Positions 46,643-58,300 of a stretch of 64,000 nt of DNA are shown in pieces (positions within the stretch are counted from its first letter, which is position 1; the number at the start of each line of letters is the position of its first letter). This DNA is from Paraphysomonas bandaiensis (Eukaryota; Chrysophyceae), in NCBI GenBank assembly GCA_965644295.1, contig CBFFRP010000078.1:186001-250000 (forward strand), read 5' to 3'. A model generated the notes under the pieces. It saw nothing but the letters and a program-made list of their open reading frames with translations. It was not told where the DNA came from and ran no database searches. A program made the position numbers and the translations under genes.

Positions 46643-47549
46643 TGATATATATATTTTGCATCATATTGCAATAAAATATATTGTTACCGAACCCTGATAT
46701 ATGGTGCCACCTAAAATACTCCAGGCGACATCCACCCCAAGAATTCTATCCTCTCAAGAGTCCGAACCCGACAGAGGCAAGCGCAACCACTCCGGAAACA
46801 ACTTCTCCTTACTTATGACCGAAACCCCACCATCTCCGCCACCGACTTACACTCTCATATACATCTCGCCCCATCCACTCCTCACATAACCCATGGCACA
46901 GGCCCGCCAGACACATTGCCAAAACGTAGACCCCCCGACTAACCTCACTACAAGGGACGGTTGCACCATGGTGCTCGCAGCGATGCACAAGCAGTCCCGA
47001 GACGGTTGCCCGCCACTAGTAGTATAGCAATTCCAGTCATTAGTCAGTCTATAGATGTAAAACTAGTTTCTGTACACAACCGTTCTCATGTACTAATCAG
47101 CAGACACTCTTTTATATGGTGCACTATGAGTAATGAGTACTAGCCGTACTAGCTAACCCTCAGATTGAAATGTTGGAAGAATGTAATAATGACTCAATAT
47201 AAGTGAAAGTTGGTAACTTTATATTATTATATTGTCATTAGCCCATTGCGTAAATAGCAACTGCTAAGTCGCAAGCAGCCACTAGCTAAGACAATCAAGA
47301 GCACCAATGTAATAGATTACATGACAAGATCTGCACATCAACACACTTCTGACTTAGCATATCTCTTTCAGAGATTACAACACGTAAAAATCACTAAAGG
47401 TACCATTCACTTACAAAACAATCTGAAAAAAAACACACAATGTGATTGAAAGAAATTCTATATCATGGTACTGGTACACATACTTATCAATATATACATA
47501 TGCAGCTGTTTGGAAGGGAAAACTACAACTATCTTTATATGGAAAGAAC

Positions 47550-49409
47550 CTACACATCAGCATACCGCACAGGCTTCTTGCACTTTGGGCTATATTGCTT
47601 CTTTGTCCTCGGACTGGTCTTGACAACAGTTCCATATCCTACTCCAGTAGAGCACTTCATTTCCGCAGAAAGCTTTTGCTTCTCCCGTCCTGAAACACTT
47701 GCTATATGTTTATTTTGTCTGCTGTGCGGGGACGGAGTCGCTGGTGGAGGTGGCTGCGGAGGCTTCGCGATTTCACTAGAAGTCCCGGAGCCACCGAGGT
47801 CTCTACCACTATGTTGCGCCACTTGCACATGTTTATTTTGTCTGCTGTACGGGGACGGAGTTGCTGGTGGAGGTGGCTGTGGAGGCTTCGAGGTTTCACT
47901 AGAAGTCCCGGAGCCACCGAGGTCTCTACCACTATGTTGCGCCGCCTGCACATGTTTATTTTGTCTGCTGTACGGGGACGGAGTTGCTGGTGGAGGTGGC
48001 TGTGGAGGTTTCGCGATTTCACTAGAAACCCCGGAATCACCGAGGTCGCTACCACTATGTTGCGCCACTTGCTCATGTTGATTTCTTCCTGCAACACTTG
48101 CTATATGTTTATTTTGTCTGCTGTGCGGGGACGGAGTCGCTGGTGGAGGTGGCTGTGGAGGCTTCGCGATTTCACTAGAAGTCCCGGAGCCACCGAGGTC
48201 TCTACCACTATGTTGTGCCACTTGCACATGTTTATTTTGTCTACTGTACGGGGACGGAGTTGCTGGTGGAGGTGGTTGTGGAGGTTTCGCGATTTCACTA
48301 GTCCCATTATTAAAGCCGTCAACATGACTACGTGATGCGTGAGAAGTATGAGAAGATGTGTTAATTCGAGGTGGAGGAGGTCGCGGCGGAGGGGGTGCGG
48401 ACTGACTCCTCGTCAAAGGTTGCGGTAGAGCTACACCGTTACGCCTTCCCGTACGGTGGGTTGCTGCTTCATAGGGCGCAGCCCGTAGAACGGTATACAC
48501 TGGATGGCGGAGACGGTACTCCGGCAACGTGCCGCGGTCCCTTTCATGCAGCATCTGGTGAAACTTTTTTTCTACACGGTGCCGCCACTCCTCTTTGACT
48601 CCATTGGGATCATGCTCATTTGGATACTTCTCTGGTAAAACAGCAAAAATTGCCCCCGTCTCAACTATGTCGAGGTTCTGCCCTTTCGTGCAGTATGGGC
48701 CACGCACCTCACTATCTGTGAGATTGAGAATCTCAGAAGATTTCAATTGAATTATCCATAGACTTCGTTTTTTAAGAATTCTTTCGGCAATACAGTCTGC
48801 CATTCCTCTATTGTCTATTAGCTCATCCTCAGTTACAGTAAATACGTCAGATGGAACAATATTGCGCATAGTCTGTAAACATTCCAGGGCGTATGGCATA
48901 ACCTGACTCCTCCAAGCCTCCTTTTTTTCTTCATGGGTTGCCGCCCTTTTGATGGTCCCTCTGCTACTTACAGCCTTAGTTTCCAAAAGGCCAGACGCAT
49001 GCTCGCCGTATGCTGTACTTTTGGACTTATCTGAAATAATTTCAGCGTTGTTCCTCATTTTCTGGGTACTGTACTGCTCTACTTTGCGTTCTTTGGGTGA
49101 TATTTGATTAATATAGGCTCTGTTCATGTCTATCCTGTGTTGAATTCGGGCTAACTTGTTTTCAAGAAGCGGTTTAATTAGCTCACTCTTTACTTTCTCG
49201 TACGACTCACGAATCATCTCATCAGTGTTAGTACTGCTTCCACCCGCTGCATATATAACCCCATCCACACTTCTCAAACGCAAACGTATCTCCGAAGCCT
49301 CCTTCATTAGTTCTTCGTTTTCAATTGCAACCTGAGAACAATCGGCGCTTACGACACACTGGAAACCGTGCTGATCTTCACTGTTGTATAGCTCCAAGTC
49401 TGTTACCAA
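47550..49409 (-). CDS. Proline-rich repeat protein, unrecognised (5' end uncertain)
   Basis: One open frame of about 619 codons. The first codon of the open stretch is TTG and the first in-frame ATG lies about 34 codons in (ELMKEASEIRLR), so a short 5' exon upstream, toward the minisatellite at 49513–50137, is likely. Residues 1–270 look globular or helical and charged: an N-terminal helix with EIRLRLRSVDGV, then WRSQVMPYALECLQTMRNI, and EEWRHRVEKKFHQMLHERDRG. From about 325 it is proline-rich (SAPPPPRPPPPR). Five 41-residue tandem repeats follow, each with KPPQPPPPATPSP, YSRQNKH and AQHSGRDLGGSG. The C-terminus is basic. Polyproline tracts of this kind bind profilin, SH3 or EVH1/WW partners in other proteins; no specific function is assigned. 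Confidence 0.72.
   Translation of the reverse strand: MVTDLELYNSEDQHGFQCVVSADCSQVAIENEELMKEASEIRLRLRSVDGVIYAAGGSSTNTDEMIRESYEKVKSELIKPLLENKLARIQHRIDMNRAYINQISPKERKVEQYSTQKMRNNAEIISDKSKSTAYGEHASGLLETKAVSSRGTIKRAATHEEKKEAWRSQVMPYALECLQTMRNIVPSDVFTVTEDELIDNRGMADCIAERILKKRSLWIIQLKSSEILNLTDSEVRGPYCTKGQNLDIVETGAIFAVLPEKYPNEHDPNGVKEEWRHRVEKKFHQMLHERDRGTLPEYRLRHPVYTVLRAAPYEAATHRTGRRNGVALPQPLTRSQSAPPPPRPPPPRINTSSHTSHASRSHVDGFNNGTSEIAKPPQPPPPATPSPYSRQNKHVQVAQHSGRDLGGSGTSSEIAKPPQPPPPATPSPHSRQNKHIASVAGRNQHEQVAQHSGSDLGDSGVSSEIAKPPQPPPPATPSPYSRQNKHVQAAQHSGRDLGGSGTSSETSKPPQPPPPATPSPYSRQNKHVQVAQHSGRDLGGSGTSSEIAKPPQPPPPATPSPHSRQNKHIASVSGREKQKLSAEMKCSTGVGYGTVVKTSPRTKKQYSPKCKKPVRYADV
47700..48301 (-). repeat. 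In-frame 123 bp coding minisatellite (five units)
   Basis: Unit starts at 47707, 47830, 47953, 48106 and 48229. Spacing is exactly 123 bp except for one 30 bp in-frame insertion (153) between the third and fourth, and unit-to-unit identity is high. It encodes the 41-residue repeats of the proline-rich protein. Confidence 0.93.
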
Positions 49410-49512
49410 ATATATTACTCGTGGCTATAAAAATTGTGTCATACGACCGCGGAAGACACACACATACAGCATATCTGGTGAACATGCACCCCACACAAGC
49501 AGTAGTCGAAAT

Positions 49513-49921
49513 CACACTCATATACAGCTATACATAATCATGCTCATATATAGCTATACACACACTCATCTACAGCTACACACCCACACATAAACAGCTA
49601 TACACATCCTCATATATACACACTCACCTACAACTATACATACCCATCTTCATATATACACACTCATATACAGCTATATACGCACTCATCTATAGCTATA
49701 CACGCACTCATCTACAGCTATACATACACACTCATCCACAGCTATATACACACTCTCATCTACAGCTATGCACACACCCATATACAGCTATACACATTCT
49801 CATATACACACACTCACCTAAAACTATACATACACATCTTCATATATACACACTCATATACAGCTGTACACACTCATCTACAGCTATACACATCCTCATA
49901 TACACACAGTCATCTACAGCT
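49513..49921. repeat. Degenerate ACACTCATMTACAGCTATAC repeat field
   Basis: Irregular repeats of CACACTCATCTACAGCTATA and CATATACAGCTATACACAC leading into the regular 42 bp array. It occupies the presumed 5' region of the proline-rich gene. Confidence 0.85.
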
Positions 49922-50137
49922 ATACATACACTCATATACATCTATACACACTCATCTACAACTATACATACACTCATATACATCTATACACACTCATCTA
50001 CAACTATACATACACTCATATACATCTATACACACTCATCTACAACTATACATACACTCATATACATCTATACACACTCATCTACAACTATACATACACT
50101 CATATACATCTATACACACTCATCTACAACTATACAT
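49922..50137. repeat. 42 bp minisatellite, five near-perfect copies
   Basis: The unit is CATACACTCATATACATCTA, then TACACACTCATCTACAACTATA, repeated five times with no visible change (starts near 49925, 49967, 50009, 50051 and 50093). The homogeneity suggests recent expansion. Confidence 0.93.
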
Positions 50138-50252
50138 AATCAACAAGCTTAATAATATCAATCATACCTTTTAAATCTTGTAAGACATCATTCCATTGTA
50201 CAGAATACACATATTCCTACATACCAAGCACTTAATCAGTTCTTCATCTCAA

Positions 50253-50663
50253 TTACATTAAGTTACAAACCATCACACTTGTTTGATTATTAGTTTGTCC
50301 AAGTAATAAAACAAATTTCTTTGCTTCATCCATCGAATCAAAGACAATATCCATATTACGTGAATCTATATGAGTTGATAATATCATTGATATACCATAA
50401 GGATTTTTACATCCTGATTTCTTTATATTCCCATCTGGTCCTCTACTTAAAGTGATATCTGCTATATGTAAATATCCTTTAGGTATATGTGTAATATGAT
50501 CAAAATACAGTAATGTATTATCATCTTTAATAAAATATGAACGTTGTCTCCATGACCATAATTGAGAACCTTTTTTACGAAATGTTCCACCTCCAATAAT
50601 TTCAGTTTTTTTATTTGTATATTTTTCAAAATATTCTTTTAATGATGCTTGTCGTTTGAGCAT
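50253..50663 (-). CDS. PH-domain protein
   Basis: Single exon of 136 residues starting MLKRQASLKEYFEKY. Almost the whole length is one pleckstrin-homology fold. GTFRKKGSQLWSWRQRSYFI gives strands 1–2, with the basic loop that usually contacts phosphoinositides. TLLYFDHITHIPKGYLHIAD and a serine/arginine loop follow. DIVFDSMDEAKKFVLLLGQT is the final strand and C-terminal helix. The invariant PH tryptophan of the last helix is not seen; phenylalanine or leucine occupies that helix. No membrane segment. A short adaptor recruited to membranes is likely. The neighbouring MAPKK-like kinases could be partners, but nothing in the sequence shows it. Confidence 0.78.
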   Translation of the reverse strand: MLKRQASLKEYFEKYTNKKTEIIGGGTFRKKGSQLWSWRQRSYFIKDDNTLLYFDHITHIPKGYLHIADITLSRGPDGNIKKSGCKNPYGISMILSTHIDSRNMDIVFDSMDEAKKFVLLLGQTNNQTSVMVCNLM

Positions 50664-51389
50664 ATTAATATCTATATAATCATATACATAATGAAGTGAA
50701 GTGAATCAGATTGATGTATATATGAATATGTATATGAAGTGAAGCAAGAAGAACTTATATAAGAAGTTATTGAAGAACATACATACTGCCTGTATGTATG
50801 GATGTACAGCACAGTATACATATATATGTATGCAGACCGGTGTACATATTCATATATTTAAATCCCAACTAGCGATAGATTTCATATACATTCTGTATAC
50901 CATGTATACGGTATACTACTATTGTCTGGTTCTTGTATAATACATAGAGATATACAATGTATTCTTGCCTGTGCATGGAATATTCGACACTCCACTTCTA
51001 CATCACCTAAACTGAGGATTTCCAATGGATATTACAACTTTTCTCCAATTTTCTATACTTTCATAATATTTTCTAAATTTTCTAGTTGTGGAATCAGTTA
51101 TCAGATATAATCCCCTGTATCTGCTATAGGAGAGTATAGAGAAGTACGACACACTGCTCTTCGTACGAGATAGCATGGTATGCATATATACATACATACA
51201 TGTATGGACATACCACATCTAGCTATTCTTATTATTTAAACGAGATCATTACACTATCATATATACCATACAACGGGTATAACTATATCCTATTACATCA
51301 TCGAATAAACTCATTTACTATCTATTTCATTGTCCAACTGGCATTATATTCCAGTTAGGTTATATCCGACCAATTACTATATTAGCAAC
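50664..51389. other. Divergent intergenic region, PH gene and MAPKK gene
   Basis: AT-rich with ATGTATATGAAGTGAAG runs near 50690–50750 and TATATATGTATG tracts. The ATG-containing frame at 50922–51110 has no recognisable content. Confidence 0.5.
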
Positions 51390-52924
51390 ATGGCGGCACG
51401 TTTACGCCGTGGGCTTTCTATTGCCATCAATGATGCTACTGAAGATTCATTTACTGCAGATGGTAATCATTATAAACATTATTTTCGTAAGATATTAATT
51501 TTATTTTTTTAGGGGATATGTTTTTAAAAGATAATCTTATGATTGATGCTAATGGCATTGAGATGAGGAACAACCCTAAACGATTTAATATTGACTATGA
51601 TGAGCTTGATATAGGGGATACAATTGGAAGAGGATGTAGTAGTGTTGTTATTCATGGATTGCATGCTCCGACTGGTACCCCTTTGGCGTTAAAAATTATT
51701 AATATGTTTGATAAGAGCAAACGTGATCAGCTCATACGCGAAATATGCTCACTCTATGATGCACAGTGTCCTAGGTACAATCGATGTGATTTTTGCAATA
51801 TCTGTCCTCTTATCCTCTTTATGTTTCTTTTACAGTTTAATTACATTTTATGGATCGTTTTATCGCGAGGGATCCATTACTATTGCTTTGGAATTTATGG
51901 ACGGTGGATCACTCGCCAACGTTCTTGCCCAGGTTGGACCCATTCCAGAGAACGTACTGGCCAGTATTGCGTTTCAAGTAAGTTTACACATCTGTGAGTG
52001 TAAAGATGGTTGCCGTAAAACTTCTGCTAAAATGGCGGTTTTCTGTGGTTTAAGCATACTTACATTTTTATGTTCTTGTTAGATTCTTTGGGGGCTTGCG
52101 TATCTTTATCATGAGAAGAGAGTTCACAGGTATCTATTTATGCGTAGTTCACTGAGACAATATATATGCTTATATATGATTGTCGACGCTGATTACCGAA
52201 ATCCTGCTTCTTGTCTGTTTATGGTTATATTTTTAACAATTCTCTTTTTCCCAGAGATATAAAGCCATCGAACCTGCTCATAAATTCTCAAGGACAAGTT
52301 AAGGTAGGTATATCTCATGTTTAAAGTATATTGGGCAGCTGGTGTGTTTGAATTGTGTAGTAGGTTCTATTTTTTCAGCTTATTGATTGTTATGAGTAGG
52401 TGACAGACTTCGGAGTGTCGGCCGAACTGCAGAGCACGATAGAGATGTGTGGTACCTTTGTGGGTACTTTTAAGTACATGTCTCCTGAACGTATCCGGAA
52501 CCAACCATACAGCTACCAGAGTGATATCTGGAGCTTCGGACTTGTCATGATGGAGTGTGCAACCGGGAAGTACCCGTTTAGTGAGTGCTCGAACTGCATC
52601 GATATGGCCCAGACGATACTTGATTGTGAAGTACCGCCTCTATCTCGAAGAATATTCTCTGCTGAGTTCATCGACTTTGTGGGAGTGTGTTTACAAAGGG
52701 TGCGTTGTGGTACTGTTTATTGTTGTTGTTATTCATTCTTTCAATGTTGTACTACATTTGGAGTAATTTGAAATATAATTAATTGGTGACAGGACCCAAA
52801 GCATCGTCCACCTGCAGAAGTACTTCTGACAGCTCCTTGGTTGAGACTTCATGGTGTTCATTCCTACGATGATGCTGTCAATGTCGTAAACGACTGGATT
52901 GTACACGGCCTCTCCAGGAAATAA
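51390..52924 (+). CDS. MAP kinase kinase (STE7/MKK type)
   Basis: Dual-specificity kinase that activates a MAP kinase. Seven exons: 51390–51462, 51513–51774, 51836–51977, 52083–52129, 52255–52303, 52400–52699 and 52793–52924. The product is 334 residues, phases consistent. After a short N-terminus comes DYDELDIGDTIGRGCSSVVI (glycine loop with Ser where a third Gly is usual, as in several plant-type MKKs). Then ALKIINMFDKSKRDQLIREI (lysine and αC Glu), IALEFMDGGSL, VHRDIKPSNLLIN, VTDFGVSAEL, activation segment STIEMCGTFVGTFKYMSPERI, SDIWSFGLVMMECATGKYPF and the C-terminal DPKHRPPAEVLLTAPWL. The activation Ser/Thr spacing fits the plant/protist S/T-x5-S/T pattern. A complete, ordinary MKK. Confidence 0.94.
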
Positions 52925-54518
52925 CCAATGATATGAGATCAGTTGGTTGATATGGTGGGAAGATATCTCTCTTCGTTGCAGTATATGATGCCAGAGACAT
53001 ATAAGATATGTACATATAAGTTTTTTGATGATGCATGCACTTTATTATCGTTTGATATATAAATGCATTGATATGTATATGAATCTCGTCCTTGTGACGC
53101 AGGCTACTTTCAAAGTGTGGTAATACAGCTGGCGTCAGAAATTGTAGACGAAGGCTTACTAGTTTCTGTAATAACCATGATTATATAATTGTAATTCTGT
53201 CGTCGTCTGTTTTAAATTTCGGAGCTATTCTATTTCTTTGAGTTAGACACCATTGTGTGAATATACTCAGTGATATTTTACAGTAGATAGAATATTCGGA
53301 TCACATTATCACGAGAAATAAGTGTAGCTCTATATTTCAGGATATATGGATATATTGTTTTATTATTTGTTTTCATTTTTGTTTCTTTGAATTGCTCAAT
53401 CATAATGGGTAAAAGAGTGGTATATTATTACGCAAAAGCATTATTAGAGTCAAATGCTTCGTATTGATATATATTTTCAAATAGTCATCCAGACTCCCTT
53501 ATCTATGAAAAATTCAGAAGGAAGTAGTAGACACCAGGTCTTCATTTTGTGGTCTTCATATGAAAAAAACAGATGTACACTCCATAGTTTACAGGGGAAG
53601 ATATCACATTGATATATTTAATAAAATAGAACTATGTAATGAGTTTTGAATCAGAGATGAAACAACTAGTTTTATTGAACACAGTAAGCTTGAAGCCTTC
53701 GTCATCTTTAATCATGAGCCTCGAGTTACCTCTATATAGTCACAATCTTGAGATGCATGGTGACATCAGCCATACAAGTGGTAATCTTATGTATGCACCT
53801 TTTGTACATGTATATCTACTTCAAACAATACTGTATTATAAGTAAAACATGATATCCTCATAATCTATTGCATATATTCTATATCAGTGATATATAACTC
53901 AGTGGGACTGCATCAGATACTGCCTATATGTCCAGTAACTGGCAAGTAGGTCATTTTACAGAGCAGTGTACAGCAGAGTGTACAATATCTACCATTTATA
54001 GTAGAAAAGTGAAAATATGCCTGATTTTGACACTGAAAACTTGGATAAATTCTCTGTGCCACTCTGTAGAAAGTAAAAAGTCAATAGGTTTAAAAAATCC
54101 AGTTTTTTTGTTGTTGTATGTTGTTTTTCAGATTGCACAAACAACAAAAAAGCCTGAATTTGTTTTGCCATATTCCCATAAACACACTTCCGTTGTACGT
54201 TTTTTACACTGAAAAATCTATAGAGACTTGAGAGTCTATATATACATACGTAGAGGTAGGTGTATGTATGTATGTATGTATGTATGTATGTATGTATGTA
54301 TGTATGTATGTACTGGTGTCAGTTATGTATGATATGCTGCGTATATATACATAGAGTCATATGAGACACTCTATTAACAAGAACATCTATAAAGAAACAT
54401 TAAAACTCATATAAATATATCAAAGAAACACAATAAAAACAATGAAAATAATAACTCTTTCATCACTATCATATATATGACAGTATAATAATATATATAT
54501 CTATATATATATACTCAT
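52925..54518. other. Intergenic between the two MAPKK-like genes
   Basis: 1.6 kb, AT-rich. Frames at 53639–53845 and 53928–54212 have no recognisable domain. It contains the microsatellite at 54260–54312, followed by ATATAT tracts just before the next start codon. Confidence 0.5.
54260..54312. repeat. (TGTA)n microsatellite
   Basis: About 13 perfect TGTA units, the same tetranucleotide as the large array at 1943–2176. Confidence 0.95.
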
Positions 54519-56688
54519 ATGGGTGCTACTGTATCTGTAGTAGATAATCATACATATTATATCAATAATCATATAAATAATGATATAATAGAAGAATTTA
54601 TACATGATCGTATTCTATCTGTATCACAAAAAATGATTAAAAGTAAAAGTGCCCCATATAAACCTGATAAAAATATATATCAAAATGGGACAGTGAAAGA
54701 AACTGTTAGTTTAAAAAATTTAGCTACACGACATCATTCTCGTCAAAGAAATACATATGTTGATTCAACATCTATATGTTATATGGGAAAAAGTGGATAT
54801 TCTCTTAAATTACAGACACCATATGAACCGAATAATACTTCCTTACATGCAATTTCAGAGAAGCCACAGAAAAAAACGAAACCTACTTTAAGGTTACAAA
54901 TTAATGACGATGAAGACTGGATTCAAGTATATATTATGTTTCTTTTGAATTGAATTTACAGTTGATGTAGGTCTCAGATGACGAGCTGGATGCCACTCTA
55001 TCACCACACAATTTTAAGGGGGTTTCATTGGGAAGCCCGGACATGGTGCTGGAGCAGTCGTACATGGCGACCCAGTCCGGTGAGTGTGTTTGTTACATGC
55101 GTGTTTATTTTAGTGGTCTTGCAGGAACGCTGTTCGTTAAGGGCTTCTGTGAAGGTATTGGGATGTATGGGCTTTCGTCAGACGTACCTTCAGTTCAGTT
55201 GACCATGCGAGAGCGGTTCGTTGTTCTGTGCACACTAGGGAAGGGAGCTGGTGGGGTAGTCTACAAGGCTCTTGATATTGTAGATAATAGACTCGTAGCG
55301 CTCAAGATGGTACCACTCTTTGAAAGGTGTGATGCGGTGTTGGATAAGCACGTCTTTATGCATTTTGTGCCTATATTAGTATATGTATAGCGGTGCCAGT
55401 GTAACAATGAAGTTTTGTAGGGATAAACGACACCAATTTGTAAGAGAGCTTTGTACATTGTTTGGGCTGCTACGTGCCAAAGAACAGGAGTACCAGAGTA
55501 CAACTGACAGCTCTCGGATCAACCTTTTGAGTGCAGTCAAGTCCACCGCAAGTGGTGTTGTCAAGCCTGATTCACTATGCGAGAAGATTTCTCCTTCGGG
55601 TTCGGAGCCATTGTATCCACATCACTATATAGTTGACTTTTACGACGCATACAGGTGGGGATAATTTGGCAATTAGGATAGTTCACTATTTAAATTTGTT
55701 TTTCAGTGATATGGAGGAGGGTGGTGTTGGGCTTGTGATGGAGTACATGGACGGTGGGTCCCTACAAGATGTTGTTGAGAGTGGGGGATGCCGGAGTGAA
55801 ACCGTCCTTGCCAACATAGCTCTGCAGGTGCTTGTAGGCTTAGAATTTTTGCATAGTTGCAATCAGATTCACCGCGGTATGTTTTTGTGGGGCTTTATTT
55901 CCATGCTAAAGTTAATACTAACAGATATCAAACCTGCAAATCTTTTGATAAATCAAAATGGTGAAGCTAAAATCTCAGACCTAGGAATCCTTCGCCAGTT
56001 GTGTCCTGAAGAGATTACTGATAAAATGCACCGCGCGAACACCTTTGTTGGCACAACGGTATATATGTCACCTGAACGCATGGAGGGCATTGAATACAGC
56101 TACTCCAGCGACATTTGGTCGTTTGGACTGTCACTTCTAGCAATTGCTACTGGCGAGCTCCCGATCGACTTAGGGCGAGACTTTTTTCAACTGCTTCACA
56201 CTATCCGTGACGGCCCCGGCATTAATTTGCCGCCAACGGAGGATTGGAGCGGGGAATTCAGGCACTTTATATCTCAGTGCCTCCAACCTGACCCAGATCA
56301 GCGTGCAACAGCGACAGAACTTCTGAAACACCCCTTCATACTTCTCGCTTGTCCCGAGGAACCTGAATATAATCAGAAAGTATTGAAGTCGGAATTACAG
56401 TCTATTATTCACTCCTTATGCTCACATTTAGAAGCCTTGCGCTTAGAGTCTATTGAGGTGTTATCCCGATGTGGGAGCTCTCAGGATCAGAAACATGAAG
56501 ATGTAGAAACTAAATCGGTTTCAGAGATAGCGCGTGAAGTATTACTTGGTGTGGACACAAAAGATACGAGCGGCTCGGTACGATTGAATCAATTAGCCCA
56601 TCAGTTACACCTTACACCAAATGTAGCCTATGAGATAGTTAATGATAGTTTGACCACGTATAGGTCAACTAAACATGTAGAATCGTAG
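54519..56688 (+). CDS. MAPKK-like kinase with DLG motif, N-myristoylation signal and insert
   Basis: Six exons: 54519–54926, 54971–55079, 55125–55326, 55421–55654, 55707–55876 and 55925–56688. The product is 628 residues, phases consistent. It starts MGATVSVVD, a good N-myristoylation pattern, then about 190 residues of polar, basic sequence. The kinase domain begins near 225 with TLGKGAGGVVYKALD; ALKMVPLF has the lysine and RHQFVRELCTLFGLL the αC Glu. About 65 Ser/Thr-rich residues intervene before YIVDFYDAYSDMEEGGVG. Next come VMEYMDGGSLQDVV, IHRDIKPANLLIN, ISDLGILRQL (Leu in place of Phe in DFG), the activation segment to NTFVGTTVYMSPERM, and SDIWSFGLSLLAI. A 110-residue C-terminal extension follows the kinase. 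All catalytic residues are present, so activity is likely. Head to tail with another MKK. Confidence 0.9.
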
Positions 56689-58300
56689 CTTTCTGTGCAA
56701 TTTGGCAGTGTGGCTTTTAGGCGCACGAATGTAAATATAACCATAGAGTGGATGTATACAATGCTTCAGATATCAGAAATGTGACAGAAGGTAATTGACT
56801 AGATAAATGACACCAAACAAGAAAGCAAGCTATGTAGATATAAACTACAGGCCACAAGTGTGAGCGTGAAATGAGTAAACGTAAACACTCTTCATACTCC
56901 TAAGGTCATGTATATAATACTTGCGCGAGGAACCAGTACCTGAATGAACATGACTCAGCCGTAATCTTGTAGTGCGTGTCTGTACTCAACGTATCTATCC
57001 TATACAACACAGATTAGAGTTTCTTCGGGATATAAAGGAAAAACTATATCCTATATCTCAAAAACTCTTAACTTCATATATTATAGTATATATCAAATAC
57101 CAGTAACACCTCATGAATGCCATTCCATTAATGGGTGCCCAGTTCCCGGAAATTATAATAATACCATCAATGATTAATGGCTCACTACTAATTATAAGGC
57201 TAATAGTATATCGTCCTGCACTCAATTTTTAAGCGAGGCGAAGAGCTCGAGACTAGGGGCGATCAATGGGGTCTATACATACAACATGATCAATGGGAAA
57301 GGCAATTGTACTAGATTGACTAAACACAATAAATCTCAAAATTTCTAAAATAGCTACAGCAACCAATGTACCCCTACTACCAAAAGGTAGTGAGGTATTG
57401 AAATTTGTACATAAGTATTATGATGAATGTGAAAAATTGTAGTCATCCGAGATTTCTTGTTGTCATTTTGGCGTCATCACATTTATGTACATCAAGCTTT
57501 ACATTTATGTAAATCACAGTGCGCATTTGTGAATAATATGAGGCACATAATCCTGACAAGCACGACGTGAACCAAACCTTGAAGGGATTGGGTGTCCCTG
57601 CCCGTTATCGCCTTAGTGTACAGCATCAGATGTGCCATTTGAATTCTCCAGCAAATTTCTTGACGTATTGTTTCGAAGTCCAGGTTAAGAAGATATATAC
57701 ATCATATATCACTATCATTTAGCTTACATGATAGTTACGTCCACCTCTCCACACCCCAAACGGCAGTAACATGTATAGATTGCGTATAAATGATAAACAG
57801 TTTCTGAAGAATTAGGAGTATGGAAACTTAAGTAGTCAGCCTACAAAGAAAGCGAGGAGACATTTGACAATTAATGAATATGCCTCGACAACTATAATGG
57901 TCATTAATGCTAGATAATAAATATTGACAGTGTATAAGATCGTGCCTATCTAAGATCGTATATGAATGATAAGTGAGATTCATCATAATTTATAATATAA
58001 GCATTGAGTACACTGTAGATACGCAATGCTGCAATAATTAGTGGTAACAATCACGAGACATATTATATGTATCACGAATAAGCTAGTATACGACTAAATT
58101 CCTAAATGTATAACTCTGTACTCTGAGTACCCTTTGGGGTGTACCACCACACAGTTTCATAATATTATTCATAGAAAATATAAACATTATGTGATACTAA
58201 TAGCAATATTTTTCCCCAGCAGAGCATTTAATCTTCAGCGTTAATTAAATTGTGTTGAAACTACAACTCAACATGATAAACTTGCTACAACGTCAGATGG
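56689..58300. other. Intergenic between convergent genes, no gene seen
   Basis: 1.6 kb of AT-rich DNA with short frames only. I noticed no matches to the repeat families found elsewhere in the window. Confidence 0.5.

Larger units (their letters stand above)
46087..47549. other. Intergenic with MITE and repeat fragments
   Basis: Between the convergent NBAS-like and proline-rich genes. It contains the palindromic element at 46218–46352 and a partial relative of it at about 46665–46695. A family-3 repeat fragment lies at 46545–46642, and a second fragment (CATGGTGCTCGCAGCGATGC) at about 46967. Bases 46700–46960 are Pro/Ser-rich if translated, but I recognise no gene. Confidence 0.5.

Noticed and set aside
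47446-48335. Plus-strand frames over 200 codons with Cys/Gly/Trp-rich repeats
   Set aside because: Antisense to the proline-rich repeat gene; their repeats are only the complement of its minisatellite.
53639-54212. Two short frames between the MAPKK-like genes
   Set aside because: No recognisable content; composition like the surrounding intergenic DNA.
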